The notes below the pieces were generated by a model that saw nothing but the letters and a program-made list of their open reading frames with translations, made no database searches and had not been told where the DNA came from. Of a DNA stretch of 64,000 nt, positions 52,214 through 60,147 are shown one piece after another. Numbering within the stretch: position 1 is the stretch's first letter; each line of letters opens with the position of its first letter. Position numbers and translations under genes: made by a program. The stretch comes from Arthrobacter_N sp051262515 (GTDB lineage: Bacteria; Actinomycetota; Actinomycetes; Actinomycetales; Micrococcaceae), in the NCBI RefSeq assembly GCF_051262515.1, contig NZ_JBIMER010000001.1, positions 310,001 to 374,000 on the forward strand, read 5' to 3'.

Positions 52214-54304
52214 CTATCCGACGGCGATGTTCCCCGCAGCCGCCCGGGCGGCCTTCCCCTCCGCCTTTTGCCGAGCCACCAGGACCTTCTCGTCCATCGG
52301 CGCGTCGGAGGAGGCGCGTTCGCGGCGTTTGTGCTCCATGGCCTCGGCCTGGCGCTCGCCCTCGATACCGGTGGCGATCTCGGCCCGGAGGTGCTCCGGC
52401 CGGTATCCGAACGCGTCCACCAGGTCCTGGGCGTGTGGGCGCAGCCGGGCCAGGAGGCGGTTGATGTAGGGGCCGAGGGTCCGGGCGCGTTGGTTGGAGA
52501 GGCGTCCATGCATTAGGTACCACGACAGGTTGGATTCGATCAGGCCAAGCCCGAACAGGTCCCGAACCCACACCAGCACGGACTTCGTGCCGGGATCCTC
52601 GACCTTTTCCACGCCGCGCGTGAAGGCCTCCCAGAGCAGCAACTCCGCGTGTGACCTCGCGGCCTCGATCACCTCGTGCTGATGTTCGTTGAAAACCGCG
52701 GCCGCGGCCTCCGGAGGCAGCTTGGCGGCGCCACGCATCTGGTCCGCGACTTCCCCGACCATGGTGCGGACGCGGTCGGTCAACAGGTCACGCTGCGTGT
52801 CCGCATCCTTGAGGAAGTTGGCCGAGCGCTTCTCGGATCCCGTGTCCGCCCAGGTCTGCGCGAGCTGGCGCAGGCCGGAACGGTTGAGTGCCACGTGCTC
52901 CGCCCGGCGCACCACATAGCGCGCCAGCACGCCCGCGTCGAGGTGGCGGAATTCCTGGGCGTAGTCCGCCAGCAGGCGTTTGGCGACCAACTGCAGGAGC
53001 ACGTTGTTGTCGCCCTCGAAGGTGGCATACACATCCAGGTCGGCGCGTAGCGACGTAAAGCGGTTCTTCGTCAGGAACCCGGCCCCACCGCAGGCCTCCC
53101 GGCACTCCTGCAGGATGTCCAGGGCGTGCCACGTCGACGTCGGCTTGAGGGCCGCCGCCAGCGTCTCCAGGTCCTGGCGGTCCGCGTCCGTGTCGCTCGC
53201 GCCGGAGAACACGTCGTCGAATTTCTCCAGGAGTTCCTCGTGTGCGAACGACATCGCGTACGTCGTGGCGATCCGGGTGATCAGGCGCCGCTGGTGGCGC
53301 TGGTAGTCCATCAGCACCTCCTCCGTGGTCGTGGAGGAGGCGTTGAACTGGCGGCGTTCGTTGCCGTACCCGACGGCGATCTGCAGGGCCACCTTGCTGG
53401 CCGCGACGGCTGCGCCGTCCAGGGAGACGCGGCCCTGCACGAGCGTTCCCAGCATGGTGAAGAACCGGCGGCCGGGGCTGCCGATGGGGGAGGAGTAGGT
53501 CCCGTCCTCCGCCACGTCACCGTACCGGTTGAGCAGGTTCGTGCGGGGAATGCGGACGTGCGTGAAGTGCAGCCGGCCGTTGTCGATGCCATTCAGGCCG
53601 CCCTTGAGCCCGTCGTCTTCCCCGCCGATGCCCGGCAGGAATCCGTCGTCGTCCCGGATGGGAACGTAGAAGGCGTGGACTCCGCGGTTGACGCCGCAGC
53701 TGATCAGCTGCGCGAACACGACTGCGGCGCGGCCGTGGAGGGCCGCGTTGCCGAGGTAGTCCTTCCACGCGGCCCGGAAGGGGGTGTGGATGACGAACTC
53801 GCCGGCGGTCTCGTCGTACGTGGCCGTGGTGGCGATGCTGGCGACGTCCGAACCGTGGCCGATCTCGGTCATGGCGAAGGCACCCGGGATATCCATGGAC
53901 ATGATGCCCGGCAACCACCTGTCCTGGTGCTCCTCGGTGCCCAGATGCACAACGGCGGAACCGAAGAGGCCCCACTGCACGCCCGCTTTGATCTGCAGCG
54001 AGGGATCGGCGACCACCATCTCCTCGAAGTTGGCGACGTTGCCGCCGTGGTTGTCCTCGCCGCCGAGACGCTTGGGCAGGGACCGCGAGACCGCATTGGC
54101 TTCGACGAGGAGGTGCAGCTGGCCCAAAACCCGTTCCCGGTGCTGGTCCATGCCGAGTCCCTCGACGCGTTGGAACTCCGGACGGGCCGCCAGATCGCGT
54201 GCCTGCCTGCGGATGTCGGCCCACTTGCCCAAGAGCTGTTCGCCGAGCGCGGCGACATCGACCCCCGGATTGGCGGTGGTGGAGGTTGGTGTTTCCTGAG
54301 TCAC
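52214..54304 (-). CDS. Acyl-CoA oxidase/dehydrogenase family enzyme
   Basis: A 696-residue flavoprotein of the acyl-CoA dehydrogenase superfamily. Length and the ACGGAGFLTKNRFTSLRADLD and YATFEGDNNVLLQLVAKRLL regions resemble acyl-CoA oxidases more than ordinary 380-residue dehydrogenases. FAD contacts are expected around FAMTEIGHGSDVAS near residue 145. It would catalyse the first step of beta-oxidation, forming a trans-2-enoyl-CoA; whether oxygen or an electron-transfer flavoprotein takes the electrons cannot be told. The GTG start overlaps the TetR stop (GTGA). It is divergent from thiolase, reductase and hydratase genes that would supply the other steps. Confidence 0.88.
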   Translation of the reverse strand: MTQETPTSTTANPGVDVAALGEQLLGKWADIRRQARDLAARPEFQRVEGLGMDQHRERVLGQLHLLVEANAVSRSLPKRLGGEDNHGGNVANFEEMVVADPSLQIKAGVQWGLFGSAVVHLGTEEHQDRWLPGIMSMDIPGAFAMTEIGHGSDVASIATTATYDETAGEFVIHTPFRAAWKDYLGNAALHGRAAVVFAQLISCGVNRGVHAFYVPIRDDDGFLPGIGGEDDGLKGGLNGIDNGRLHFTHVRIPRTNLLNRYGDVAEDGTYSSPIGSPGRRFFTMLGTLVQGRVSLDGAAVAASKVALQIAVGYGNERRQFNASSTTTEEVLMDYQRHQRRLITRIATTYAMSFAHEELLEKFDDVFSGASDTDADRQDLETLAAALKPTSTWHALDILQECREACGGAGFLTKNRFTSLRADLDVYATFEGDNNVLLQLVAKRLLADYAQEFRHLDAGVLARYVVRRAEHVALNRSGLRQLAQTWADTGSEKRSANFLKDADTQRDLLTDRVRTMVGEVADQMRGAAKLPPEAAAAVFNEHQHEVIEAARSHAELLLWEAFTRGVEKVEDPGTKSVLVWVRDLFGLGLIESNLSWYLMHGRLSNQRARTLGPYINRLLARLRPHAQDLVDAFGYRPEHLRAEIATGIEGERQAEAMEHKRRERASSDAPMDEKVLVARQKAEGKAARAAAGNIAVG

Positions 54305-55038
54305 TGCGGTGGCCTTTCGTGGCTGTGGACTGAAGGTGTGCTAGCCGGCGCGTCCTCGGTGCGGCGTGCGATGCCGCGGACGAGCCAGCCGGTGATGGTT
54401 TCGGAGATTTCCTCCTGCGATGGTTTCAACGGGCCGTCGGGCAACGTGAGCCACGACTCGCCTGCGGCCCGCACCATTCCGAGGGCTGCGCGTGGCCATA
54501 GATCCAGGGCCGCGTTGTCTTCGGCAGGGGATCCGCGGTCTTCGGCGTAGGCGTGCAGCCGTTCGCCCATCATGGTGGTGATGTCCTCGAAGAAATGGTG
54601 GAGCGGCCCGGGTTCGGTTCCGGTGGACTCCGGTGCCCCCAGTGAATCGGTGGAGGAGGTCACAAAGAAGTAGACATTGGGAGAGGTCTGCGCCATGTGC
54701 AGATAGGCGCCGACCATGGCCCGCAGGCTTTCTTCCTCGTTGGTGGCGCGGCGGGCGGCGTCGATCATCTTCGATTGCATTTGGCTGATGACCACCTCGC
54801 CGACGGCGCGGCGCAAGCCGTTCTTGTCCCCGAAGTACCGGTAGAAAACGGACTTGCTGGTTCCGGCGGCTGCGGCCACGTCCTCCATGGAGGCGTCCGC
54901 TCCGAGCCGATGGATGGCCCGGCGGGCGACGCTGACCAACTCGAGGCGCCGGGACTCGCGGTGGGCGTCCCACCGCGCGGAACGGCCGTCGCCGGGGGCC
55001 GTCGCGGGGTCTGCGATTGGACGCGTCGAATTGTTCAC
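54301..55038 (-). CDS. TetR family transcriptional regulator
   Basis: A 245-residue TetR-type repressor. The helix-turn-helix is near residues 50-75 (SMEDVAAAAGTSKSVFYRYF); the C-terminal ligand domain is variable and probably senses an acyl-CoA, inferred from its neighbours. The start is a GTG with TACGCT 7 nt upstream on the - strand and no ribosome site. The two inverted repeats immediately upstream are likely its operators. It is co-transcribed with the acyl-CoA oxidase gene, which overlaps its stop by 4 bp. Confidence 0.92.
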   Translation of the reverse strand: MNNSTRPIADPATAPGDGRSARWDAHRESRRLELVSVARRAIHRLGADASMEDVAAAAGTSKSVFYRYFGDKNGLRRAVGEVVISQMQSKMIDAARRATNEEESLRAMVGAYLHMAQTSPNVYFFVTSSTDSLGAPESTGTEPGPLHHFFEDITTMMGERLHAYAEDRGSPAEDNAALDLWPRAALGMVRAAGESWLTLPDGPLKPSQEEISETITGWLVRGIARRTEDAPASTPSVHSHERPPQ

Positions 55039-55069
55039 GATACTGAGCGTATCAGGTACGCTTGGTATC
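55039..55069. promoter_or_regulatory. Paired TetR operators and back-to-back promoters
   Basis: Two inverted repeats, GATAC-N5-GTATC (55039-55053) and GGTAC-N5-GTATC (55055-55069), have centres 16 bp apart. Each holds a TACGCT -10: the first serves the - strand (TetR), the second the + strand (thiolase, with TTCACG 17 bp upstream). A repressor bound here would block both promoters. Confidence 0.7.
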
Positions 55070-55104
55070 GGTAACCCACGTCACACGACATCCAGGAGTA
55101 GTCC

Positions 55105-56421
55105 ATGGCAACGAACCCCAGTCCCGGCGCCAATGCCGGAACCGTCCGTCCCGCCGTAGTGATCGGCGGGAACCGCATCCCGTTTGCCCGATCGAACGGA
55201 AAGTACGCGCTGGCATCAAACCAGGACATGCTCACCGCGGCCCTCGACGGACTCGTGGCCCGGTTCGGACTACAGGGGCAACGCGTCGGCGCCGTGGCGG
55301 CAGGCGCCGTCCTCAAGCATTCGAAGGACTTCAATCTGGTGCGCGAAGCGGTTATGGGTACCGCACTGTCTCCGCACACCCCGGCCTACGACGTTCAGAT
55401 GGCCTGCGCCACCGGCATGGAGGCCATCGGCTCACTGGCGAATAAGATCCGGCTTGGCCAGCTTGAATCCGCGATCGGCGGCGGGGTGGACACGACCTCG
55501 GACGCGCCCATCGCCGTCAGCGAGGGACTGCGCTCGGTCTTGCTGGAGCTGTCGCGGGCCAAGACCCTGCAGGGGCGCCTCGCCGCGGTCGCGAAACTAC
55601 GCCCGAGGGACCTTGCGCCCAACGCGCCGGGCACAGGCGAGCCGCGGACGGGCCTGTCCATGGGCGATCACCAGTCGCGCACGACCGCGGCATGGGGAAT
55701 CACCCGCGAGGCACAGGACGCGTTGGCGCTGGCTAGCCACCGGAACCTGGCCGCGGCCTACGACAGGCACTTCTTCGACGACCTCGTGACGCCGTTCAGG
55801 GGAGTCGCCCGCGACAACAACCTCCGCGCGGACACCACGCCGGAAAAGTTGGCCTCACTCAAGCCTGCATTCGGCAGGGGCCTGGGGGAGGCCGCCACCA
55901 TGACCGCGGGCAATTCCACCCCCCTGACCGACGGCGCGTCCACCGTCTTGCTCGGTTCAGAGGAGTTCGCGCGGGAGAACGACCTGCCCATGCTGGCCAA
56001 CTTCGTGGACTTCGAATCCGCGGCGGTCGACTTCGTGCACGGCGGGGAAGGGTTGCTGATGGCCCCCGCCTACGCCGTACCGCGGCTCCTTCAGCGCAAC
56101 GGACTGACGCTCCAGGACTTCGACTTCTATGAGATCCACGAGGCGTTCGCCGGTACCGTGCTTTCCACGTTGGCCGCATGGGAGGACCCGGACTTCTGCC
56201 GCAACAAGCTCGGTCTCGACGCGCCGCTGGGGGCCATCGACCGCTCGCGGCTGAACGTCAACGGCTCCTCGCTGGCCGCCGGCCACCCGTTCGCCGCGAC
56301 CGGCGGCAGGATCGTCGCGACACTGGCGAAACTCCTGCACGAGAAAGGCAGCGGACGGGGTTTGATCTCCGTGTGCGCAGCCGGCGGCCAAGGTGTTGTC
56401 GCAATCCTGGAGGCGCGCTGA
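55105..56421 (+). CDS. fadA2: Acetyl-CoA C-acyltransferase (thiolase), FadA2/FadI-like
   Basis: A 438-residue thiolase that cleaves 3-ketoacyl-CoA with CoA, or condenses two acetyl-CoA. The nucleophile is Cys101 in QMACATGMEA; the other active-site residues are His345 in IHEAFAG, His394 in AAGHPFAATGG and Cys424 in SVCAAGGQG. The signature before His394 reads NVNGSSL, with Ser where most thiolases have Gly. A CAGGAG site precedes the ATG. The gene order thiolase-reductase-hydratase with a flavoenzyme on the other strand parallels M. tuberculosis fadA2-fabG4-htdX-fadE5. Confidence 0.9.
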   Translation: MATNPSPGANAGTVRPAVVIGGNRIPFARSNGKYALASNQDMLTAALDGLVARFGLQGQRVGAVAAGAVLKHSKDFNLVREAVMGTALSPHTPAYDVQMACATGMEAIGSLANKIRLGQLESAIGGGVDTTSDAPIAVSEGLRSVLLELSRAKTLQGRLAAVAKLRPRDLAPNAPGTGEPRTGLSMGDHQSRTTAAWGITREAQDALALASHRNLAAAYDRHFFDDLVTPFRGVARDNNLRADTTPEKLASLKPAFGRGLGEAATMTAGNSTPLTDGASTVLLGSEEFARENDLPMLANFVDFESAAVDFVHGGEGLLMAPAYAVPRLLQRNGLTLQDFDFYEIHEAFAGTVLSTLAAWEDPDFCRNKLGLDAPLGAIDRSRLNVNGSSLAAGHPFAATGGRIVATLAKLLHEKGSGRGLISVCAAGGQGVVAILEAR

Positions 56422-56423
56422 CC

Positions 56424-57761
56424 ATGGCGGACAGCTACTTGAAATTGGTCAACACGGGACTCAGCAAGGAGCTTGCCAAAGCGCTTGGCCTGCCCCGTCC
56501 CGCCACACTTCGCCGCAACACGCCGGACGCCCCCTTGGTGCCGGGACCCGTGGTGCTCCTCGGTGCAGGCAAGGCAGCGTTCCATCTCGCGGAAACCATG
56601 CTCGGTTGGGGACTGGACGTCCGCCGCCACGACACGGGGTCCGATGGGATCGGAGCCATCGTCCTCGCATTGGACGCCGTCGAGGAACCCGCGGATTTGG
56701 CGGAGGCCGCGCTGGAGACCGGGGGAGCATTGCGCCACCTGCTGCCCGGCGGGCGGGTGGTCATCGTCTCCCGCCCGCCGGCGGTGGGCGATGCCCCGGA
56801 ACTGGCTGCGGCCCGGCAGGGCGTGACCGGCCTGCTGCGTTCGCTCGGACGCGAGTTGCGCGGCGGGGCCACCGCCAACGGGATCCAGCTTGCGGAGGGC
56901 CTCGGCGCCGATGCTCCGTCCGCCGTGGCGGCCCTGCGCTTTCTCCTGTCGGGGCGCAGCGCCTACGTCGATGGACAATCCCTTCGCATCGACTCCACGC
57001 GTGGAACCCTGCCGGCATCGTGGGACGTTCCCTTGGCGGGGAAGGTCGCCGTGGTCACGGGCGCGGCCCGAGGGATCGGCGCCGCTATCGCGCGCACCCT
57101 GCGCCGCGACGGAGCGACAGTGGTCGTGGTCGATGTCCCCGCGGCGGGAGACGCACTCGCCGGAGTCGCCAACGAAGTGGGGGGCACCGCACTGCAGGTC
57201 GATGTCACCCGGTCCGACGCGGCGGAGGTCATCGTGTCCCACGCCGTCGGACGACACGGGCGCCTGGACATCGTGGTGCACAACGCGGGCATCACGCGGG
57301 ACAAGCTGCTGGCCAACATGGACCGCGGAAAGTGGGAATCCGTCCTGGCCGTGAACATCGAGTCCCAGTTGCGCATGAACCGGGGCTTCCTCGATGCTCG
57401 CTTGACGGGACTGCGGATCGTGTCGTTGGCCTCCACCAGCGGGATTGCGGGGAACCGCGGCCAGACGAACTACGCGGCGTCCAAGGCCGGCGTCATCGGG
57501 ATGGTGGCCGCCACGGCTCCGTTGCTGACCGGTGGGACGGCAGGCATCAACGCAGTCGCACCCGGATTCATCGAGACCGAGATGACGGCGAAGATACCCG
57601 TCGCAACCCGGGCGGTCGCACGTCTGCTGATGCCGTCCCTGATGCAGGGCGGACTCCCGGTGGACGTCGCCGAAGCCGTAGCGTTCCTGTCCTCCGACTC
57701 CGCGGCCGGCATCAACGGCCAGACCCTTCGCGTCTGCGGGCAAAGCCTGGTGGGGGCTTGA
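56424..57761 (+). CDS. fabG4: 3-oxoacyl-ACP/CoA reductase, high-molecular-weight FabG4 type
   Basis: A 445-residue reductase, nearly twice the size of normal FabG. The N-terminal 200 residues form a degenerate Rossmann-like domain (GAGKAAFHLAETML near residue 50). The C-terminal half is a full SDR: TGAARGIG near residues 213-220, NAGITRDKLL near 291, and the catalytic Ser-Tyr-Lys in LASTSGIAG and TNYAASK. M. tuberculosis FabG4 has the same layout and uses NADH with CoA-linked substrates. The start follows the thiolase stop by 2 bp and its stop overlaps the next gene. Confidence 0.9.
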   Translation: MADSYLKLVNTGLSKELAKALGLPRPATLRRNTPDAPLVPGPVVLLGAGKAAFHLAETMLGWGLDVRRHDTGSDGIGAIVLALDAVEEPADLAEAALETGGALRHLLPGGRVVIVSRPPAVGDAPELAAARQGVTGLLRSLGRELRGGATANGIQLAEGLGADAPSAVAALRFLLSGRSAYVDGQSLRIDSTRGTLPASWDVPLAGKVAVVTGAARGIGAAIARTLRRDGATVVVVDVPAAGDALAGVANEVGGTALQVDVTRSDAAEVIVSHAVGRHGRLDIVVHNAGITRDKLLANMDRGKWESVLAVNIESQLRMNRGFLDARLTGLRIVSLASTSGIAGNRGQTNYAASKAGVIGMVAATAPLLTGGTAGINAVAPGFIETEMTAKIPVATRAVARLLMPSLMQGGLPVDVAEAVAFLSSDSAAGINGQTLRVCGQSLVGA

Positions 57762-58666
57762 GCCGCCGGACGGTAGCGCTGGATTCGGTTCCCGGGTTGG
57801 GCGGGCTCTATGCCTCCGCCGCGGCCAGCCACCTCGGGTCGGTTGTCCGGCCGGGACGGGCGCAGGGTCCGATGCGGTTGCCGGACCTGGAGTACGGGGT
57901 CCAGGGCGTCCGCGCGGATCCGCGGCGTCTGCACGCCTACCAAAGGATGATGGGGGACACGTTGCGGGACGCGTTGCCGAGTGTTTTTGTGCACGGCATG
58001 GTGTTTCCCGTGGCGATGACGGTCCTCGCCGACCGTGCCTTTCCGCTACCCCTGCTGGGCATGATCCATCTCGCCAACGAGACCGAGCACCTGCGGGCCA
58101 TCGGTGCCGACGAGACGCTGGCCGTCCGTGCCTGGGCCGAGAACCTTCGTCCGCACCATGCGGGGACCATGGTCGATCTGGTGTCCGAAGCTTCCGTTTC
58201 CGAGGATCTTGTGTGGCGCGGGGTTTCCACGTATTTGGCGAAGGGCATCTGGAACGGAGCCCGTCCGATGCGGCCGGCCCGGGAGGACCCCGCCGCGGAG
58301 GGACCGGCCACGGGGGTGTGGCGGCTCGGCGCGGACACCGGACGTCGGTTTGCTGGCGTCCTGGGGGACTACAACCCCATACATCTGGGCTTGGCGCCGG
58401 CACGGGCCCTGGGCATGCGGCGCCACATCGCGCACGGGATGTACCTGGCGGGGCGGGCGCTGGCCGCCACGGCGCCGCACGACGGCGGGCACGCCTGGTC
58501 GGTCGCGTTCGAATCCCCCGTGTCCCTTCCTGGGACCGTCCGGCTTCGGGTGGAAACGAGAGGAGCCGAAAAGCGTTTCGCGGGTTGGACGGCGGATTCC
58601 ACGCGCAGGCACTTCTCGGGCTCGGTCAGGCCCTACCACGGAGCAGGGGCCGGCGAAAGCGGGTAA
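57758..58666 (+). CDS. MaoC family (3R)-hydroxyacyl dehydratase, HtdX-like
   Basis: A 302-residue MaoC/hot-dog protein. The hydratase-2 motif GDYNPIHLGLAPARALGM, with Asp and His of the catalytic pair, lies near residues 204-221, followed by HIAHGMYLAGRAL; the N-terminal half is a second, degenerate hot-dog unit. It would hydrate enoyl-CoA or dehydrate 3-hydroxyacyl-CoA. The start is placed at TTG 57758, overlapping the FabG4 stop as TTGA; I see no ATG or GTG near the expected N-terminus. It converges on mshA with an 11-bp gap. Confidence 0.85.
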   Translation: MSRRTVALDSVPGLGGLYASAAASHLGSVVRPGRAQGPMRLPDLEYGVQGVRADPRRLHAYQRMMGDTLRDALPSVFVHGMVFPVAMTVLADRAFPLPLLGMIHLANETEHLRAIGADETLAVRAWAENLRPHHAGTMVDLVSEASVSEDLVWRGVSTYLAKGIWNGARPMRPAREDPAAEGPATGVWRLGADTGRRFAGVLGDYNPIHLGLAPARALGMRRHIAHGMYLAGRALAATAPHDGGHAWSVAFESPVSLPGTVRLRVETRGAEKRFAGWTADSTRRHFSGSVRPYHGAGAGESG

Positions 58667-58677
58667 GGCGGGCGGGG

Positions 58678-60003
58678 CTAGGCGGTTCCGAGCGCCCGTG
58701 CGTAGGAAGCGAGCGCGGCCTCGGTGGTCCGGGACCAGCTGAAGCCCGCGGCGTGCCGCGCGGCGGCGGCGCCCCACCACACGAGACGGTTGGGCTGCTC
58801 CGCCAGCTGCTCCAGGGCATCGGCCCACCGTCGCGGCTCGAGGCCGCGGACGAGGAGCCCCGTTTCGCCGTCGCGGACCGTGTGCGGCAGGCCGCCGACG
58901 TCGTGCGCCAGGACGGGCGTTCCGCAGGCTTGTGCCTCCATGGCGACCAGGCCGAAGGACTCGCTATACGAGGGGACGGCGACGACGTCGGCGCCGCGAA
59001 ACCAGGCGGCTAGCTCATCGGCGGGGACGGGCGGCAGGAGGAGCACGCTGCCCTGCACGCCTTCCTCGGCGACCAGACGGTGGAGATCAAGTTCGGTAAC
59101 GCCGCTAAGGGATCCCAGGACAGTGAGTTCGAAGGAGAGGTCGGGTCGGCTGCGGGCCAACAGCCCTAGGGCGCGGATCAGGATGTGCGGGCCCTTGAGC
59201 TTCTGGATCCGGCCGGCAAACAGCAGCCGTAGCGGGGGTGTTCCCGCACCGGTGGCCGGCGTGGCGAATCCGGTCCAGCGGGACGGTCCGTCCGGGCGGA
59301 AGACGGCGAGGTCGACGCCCGGGGGCACCATGTCGATGCGGGCGCTTTCGGCGCCGTAGTGTGACACGAGTTCTCCCATTTCCGCGGGCGTGTTGGCGGT
59401 CAACCGCCTGGACTCGAGCACCAAGCGGGATTCCGCCTGGACGCGCCGGTCCGGTTCGTCCGCGTCGGCGTGGTGTTCGCGCTTGACCTTTCCCATGGTG
59501 TGCATGGTGTGGACCAGCGGGACGCCCCAATCGTGCGCCAGTTCGAGCCCGGCCAATCCCGACATCCAGTAATGGCTGTGCAACAGATCGAAGCGACCCG
59601 AACAGCAATCGTTGATGGCCGCGACGATCTCCGGCAGATGGCGGGGAAGTTTTTCCTTGGACAGCGGGCCCCGGGGGCCGGCGGCGATGTGGTGGACCGT
59701 GACGCCGTCGCTTAGGTGGACCGTGCCGGTGCCGTCCACGGCGCGGGTGAAGATATCCACGTGTACCCCATAGGTGGAGAGCTCGGCCGAGAGCTGGCGG
59801 ACGTAGACGTTCATTCCGCCGGCGTCGCCCGTGCCCGGCTGGGACAACGGGGACGTGTGCAGCGAGAGCATAGCCACGCGCAATGCGGCGTCGGCGCCGT
59901 TCCCCGGTGCGGAGCGCTTACCCCGGGCCGATGCGTCGTGCGGGCGCTGGGTGCTCAATGGGACACGGGCTTCCTCGAGGCGGGCCGGCGGTAGCCGGGT
60001 CAT
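58678..60003 (-). CDS. mshA: D-inositol-3-phosphate glycosyltransferase MshA
   Basis: A 441-residue GT4 glycosyltransferase that joins N-acetylglucosamine to inositol-3-phosphate, the first step of mycothiol synthesis in actinobacteria. MshA hallmarks are LSLHTSPLSQPGTGDAGGMN near residues 46-65, DLLHSHYWMSGLAG near 139-152, the LFAGRIQKLKGPHIL donor loop near 264 and YSESFGLVAMEAQACGTPV near 354-372. An N-terminal polar tail of about 40 residues precedes the fold, and the true start could lie inside it. Mycothiol production by this organism is inferred from the gene. The 144 bases between mshA and the M23 gene show nothing recognisable. Confidence 0.92.
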   Translation of the reverse strand: MTRLPPARLEEARVPLSTQRPHDASARGKRSAPGNGADAALRVAMLSLHTSPLSQPGTGDAGGMNVYVRQLSAELSTYGVHVDIFTRAVDGTGTVHLSDGVTVHHIAAGPRGPLSKEKLPRHLPEIVAAINDCCSGRFDLLHSHYWMSGLAGLELAHDWGVPLVHTMHTMGKVKREHHADADEPDRRVQAESRLVLESRRLTANTPAEMGELVSHYGAESARIDMVPPGVDLAVFRPDGPSRWTGFATPATGAGTPPLRLLFAGRIQKLKGPHILIRALGLLARSRPDLSFELTVLGSLSGVTELDLHRLVAEEGVQGSVLLLPPVPADELAAWFRGADVVAVPSYSESFGLVAMEAQACGTPVLAHDVGGLPHTVRDGETGLLVRGLEPRRWADALEQLAEQPNRLVWWGAAAARHAAGFSWSRTTEAALASYARALGTA

Positions 60004-60147
60004 GACCCTAGAAGATTAGCCCCGCGCGTCAGGAGCCGCCAGTCAGGCCATGGACGCGCACCTAGACGTGGTCCCGGAGACCCGGCAGTGGTGGCGGCCC
60101 TTCCGCGTGTGGCAACCCGCCTCTGACCGTCCTCACCCTGGCGCGAT

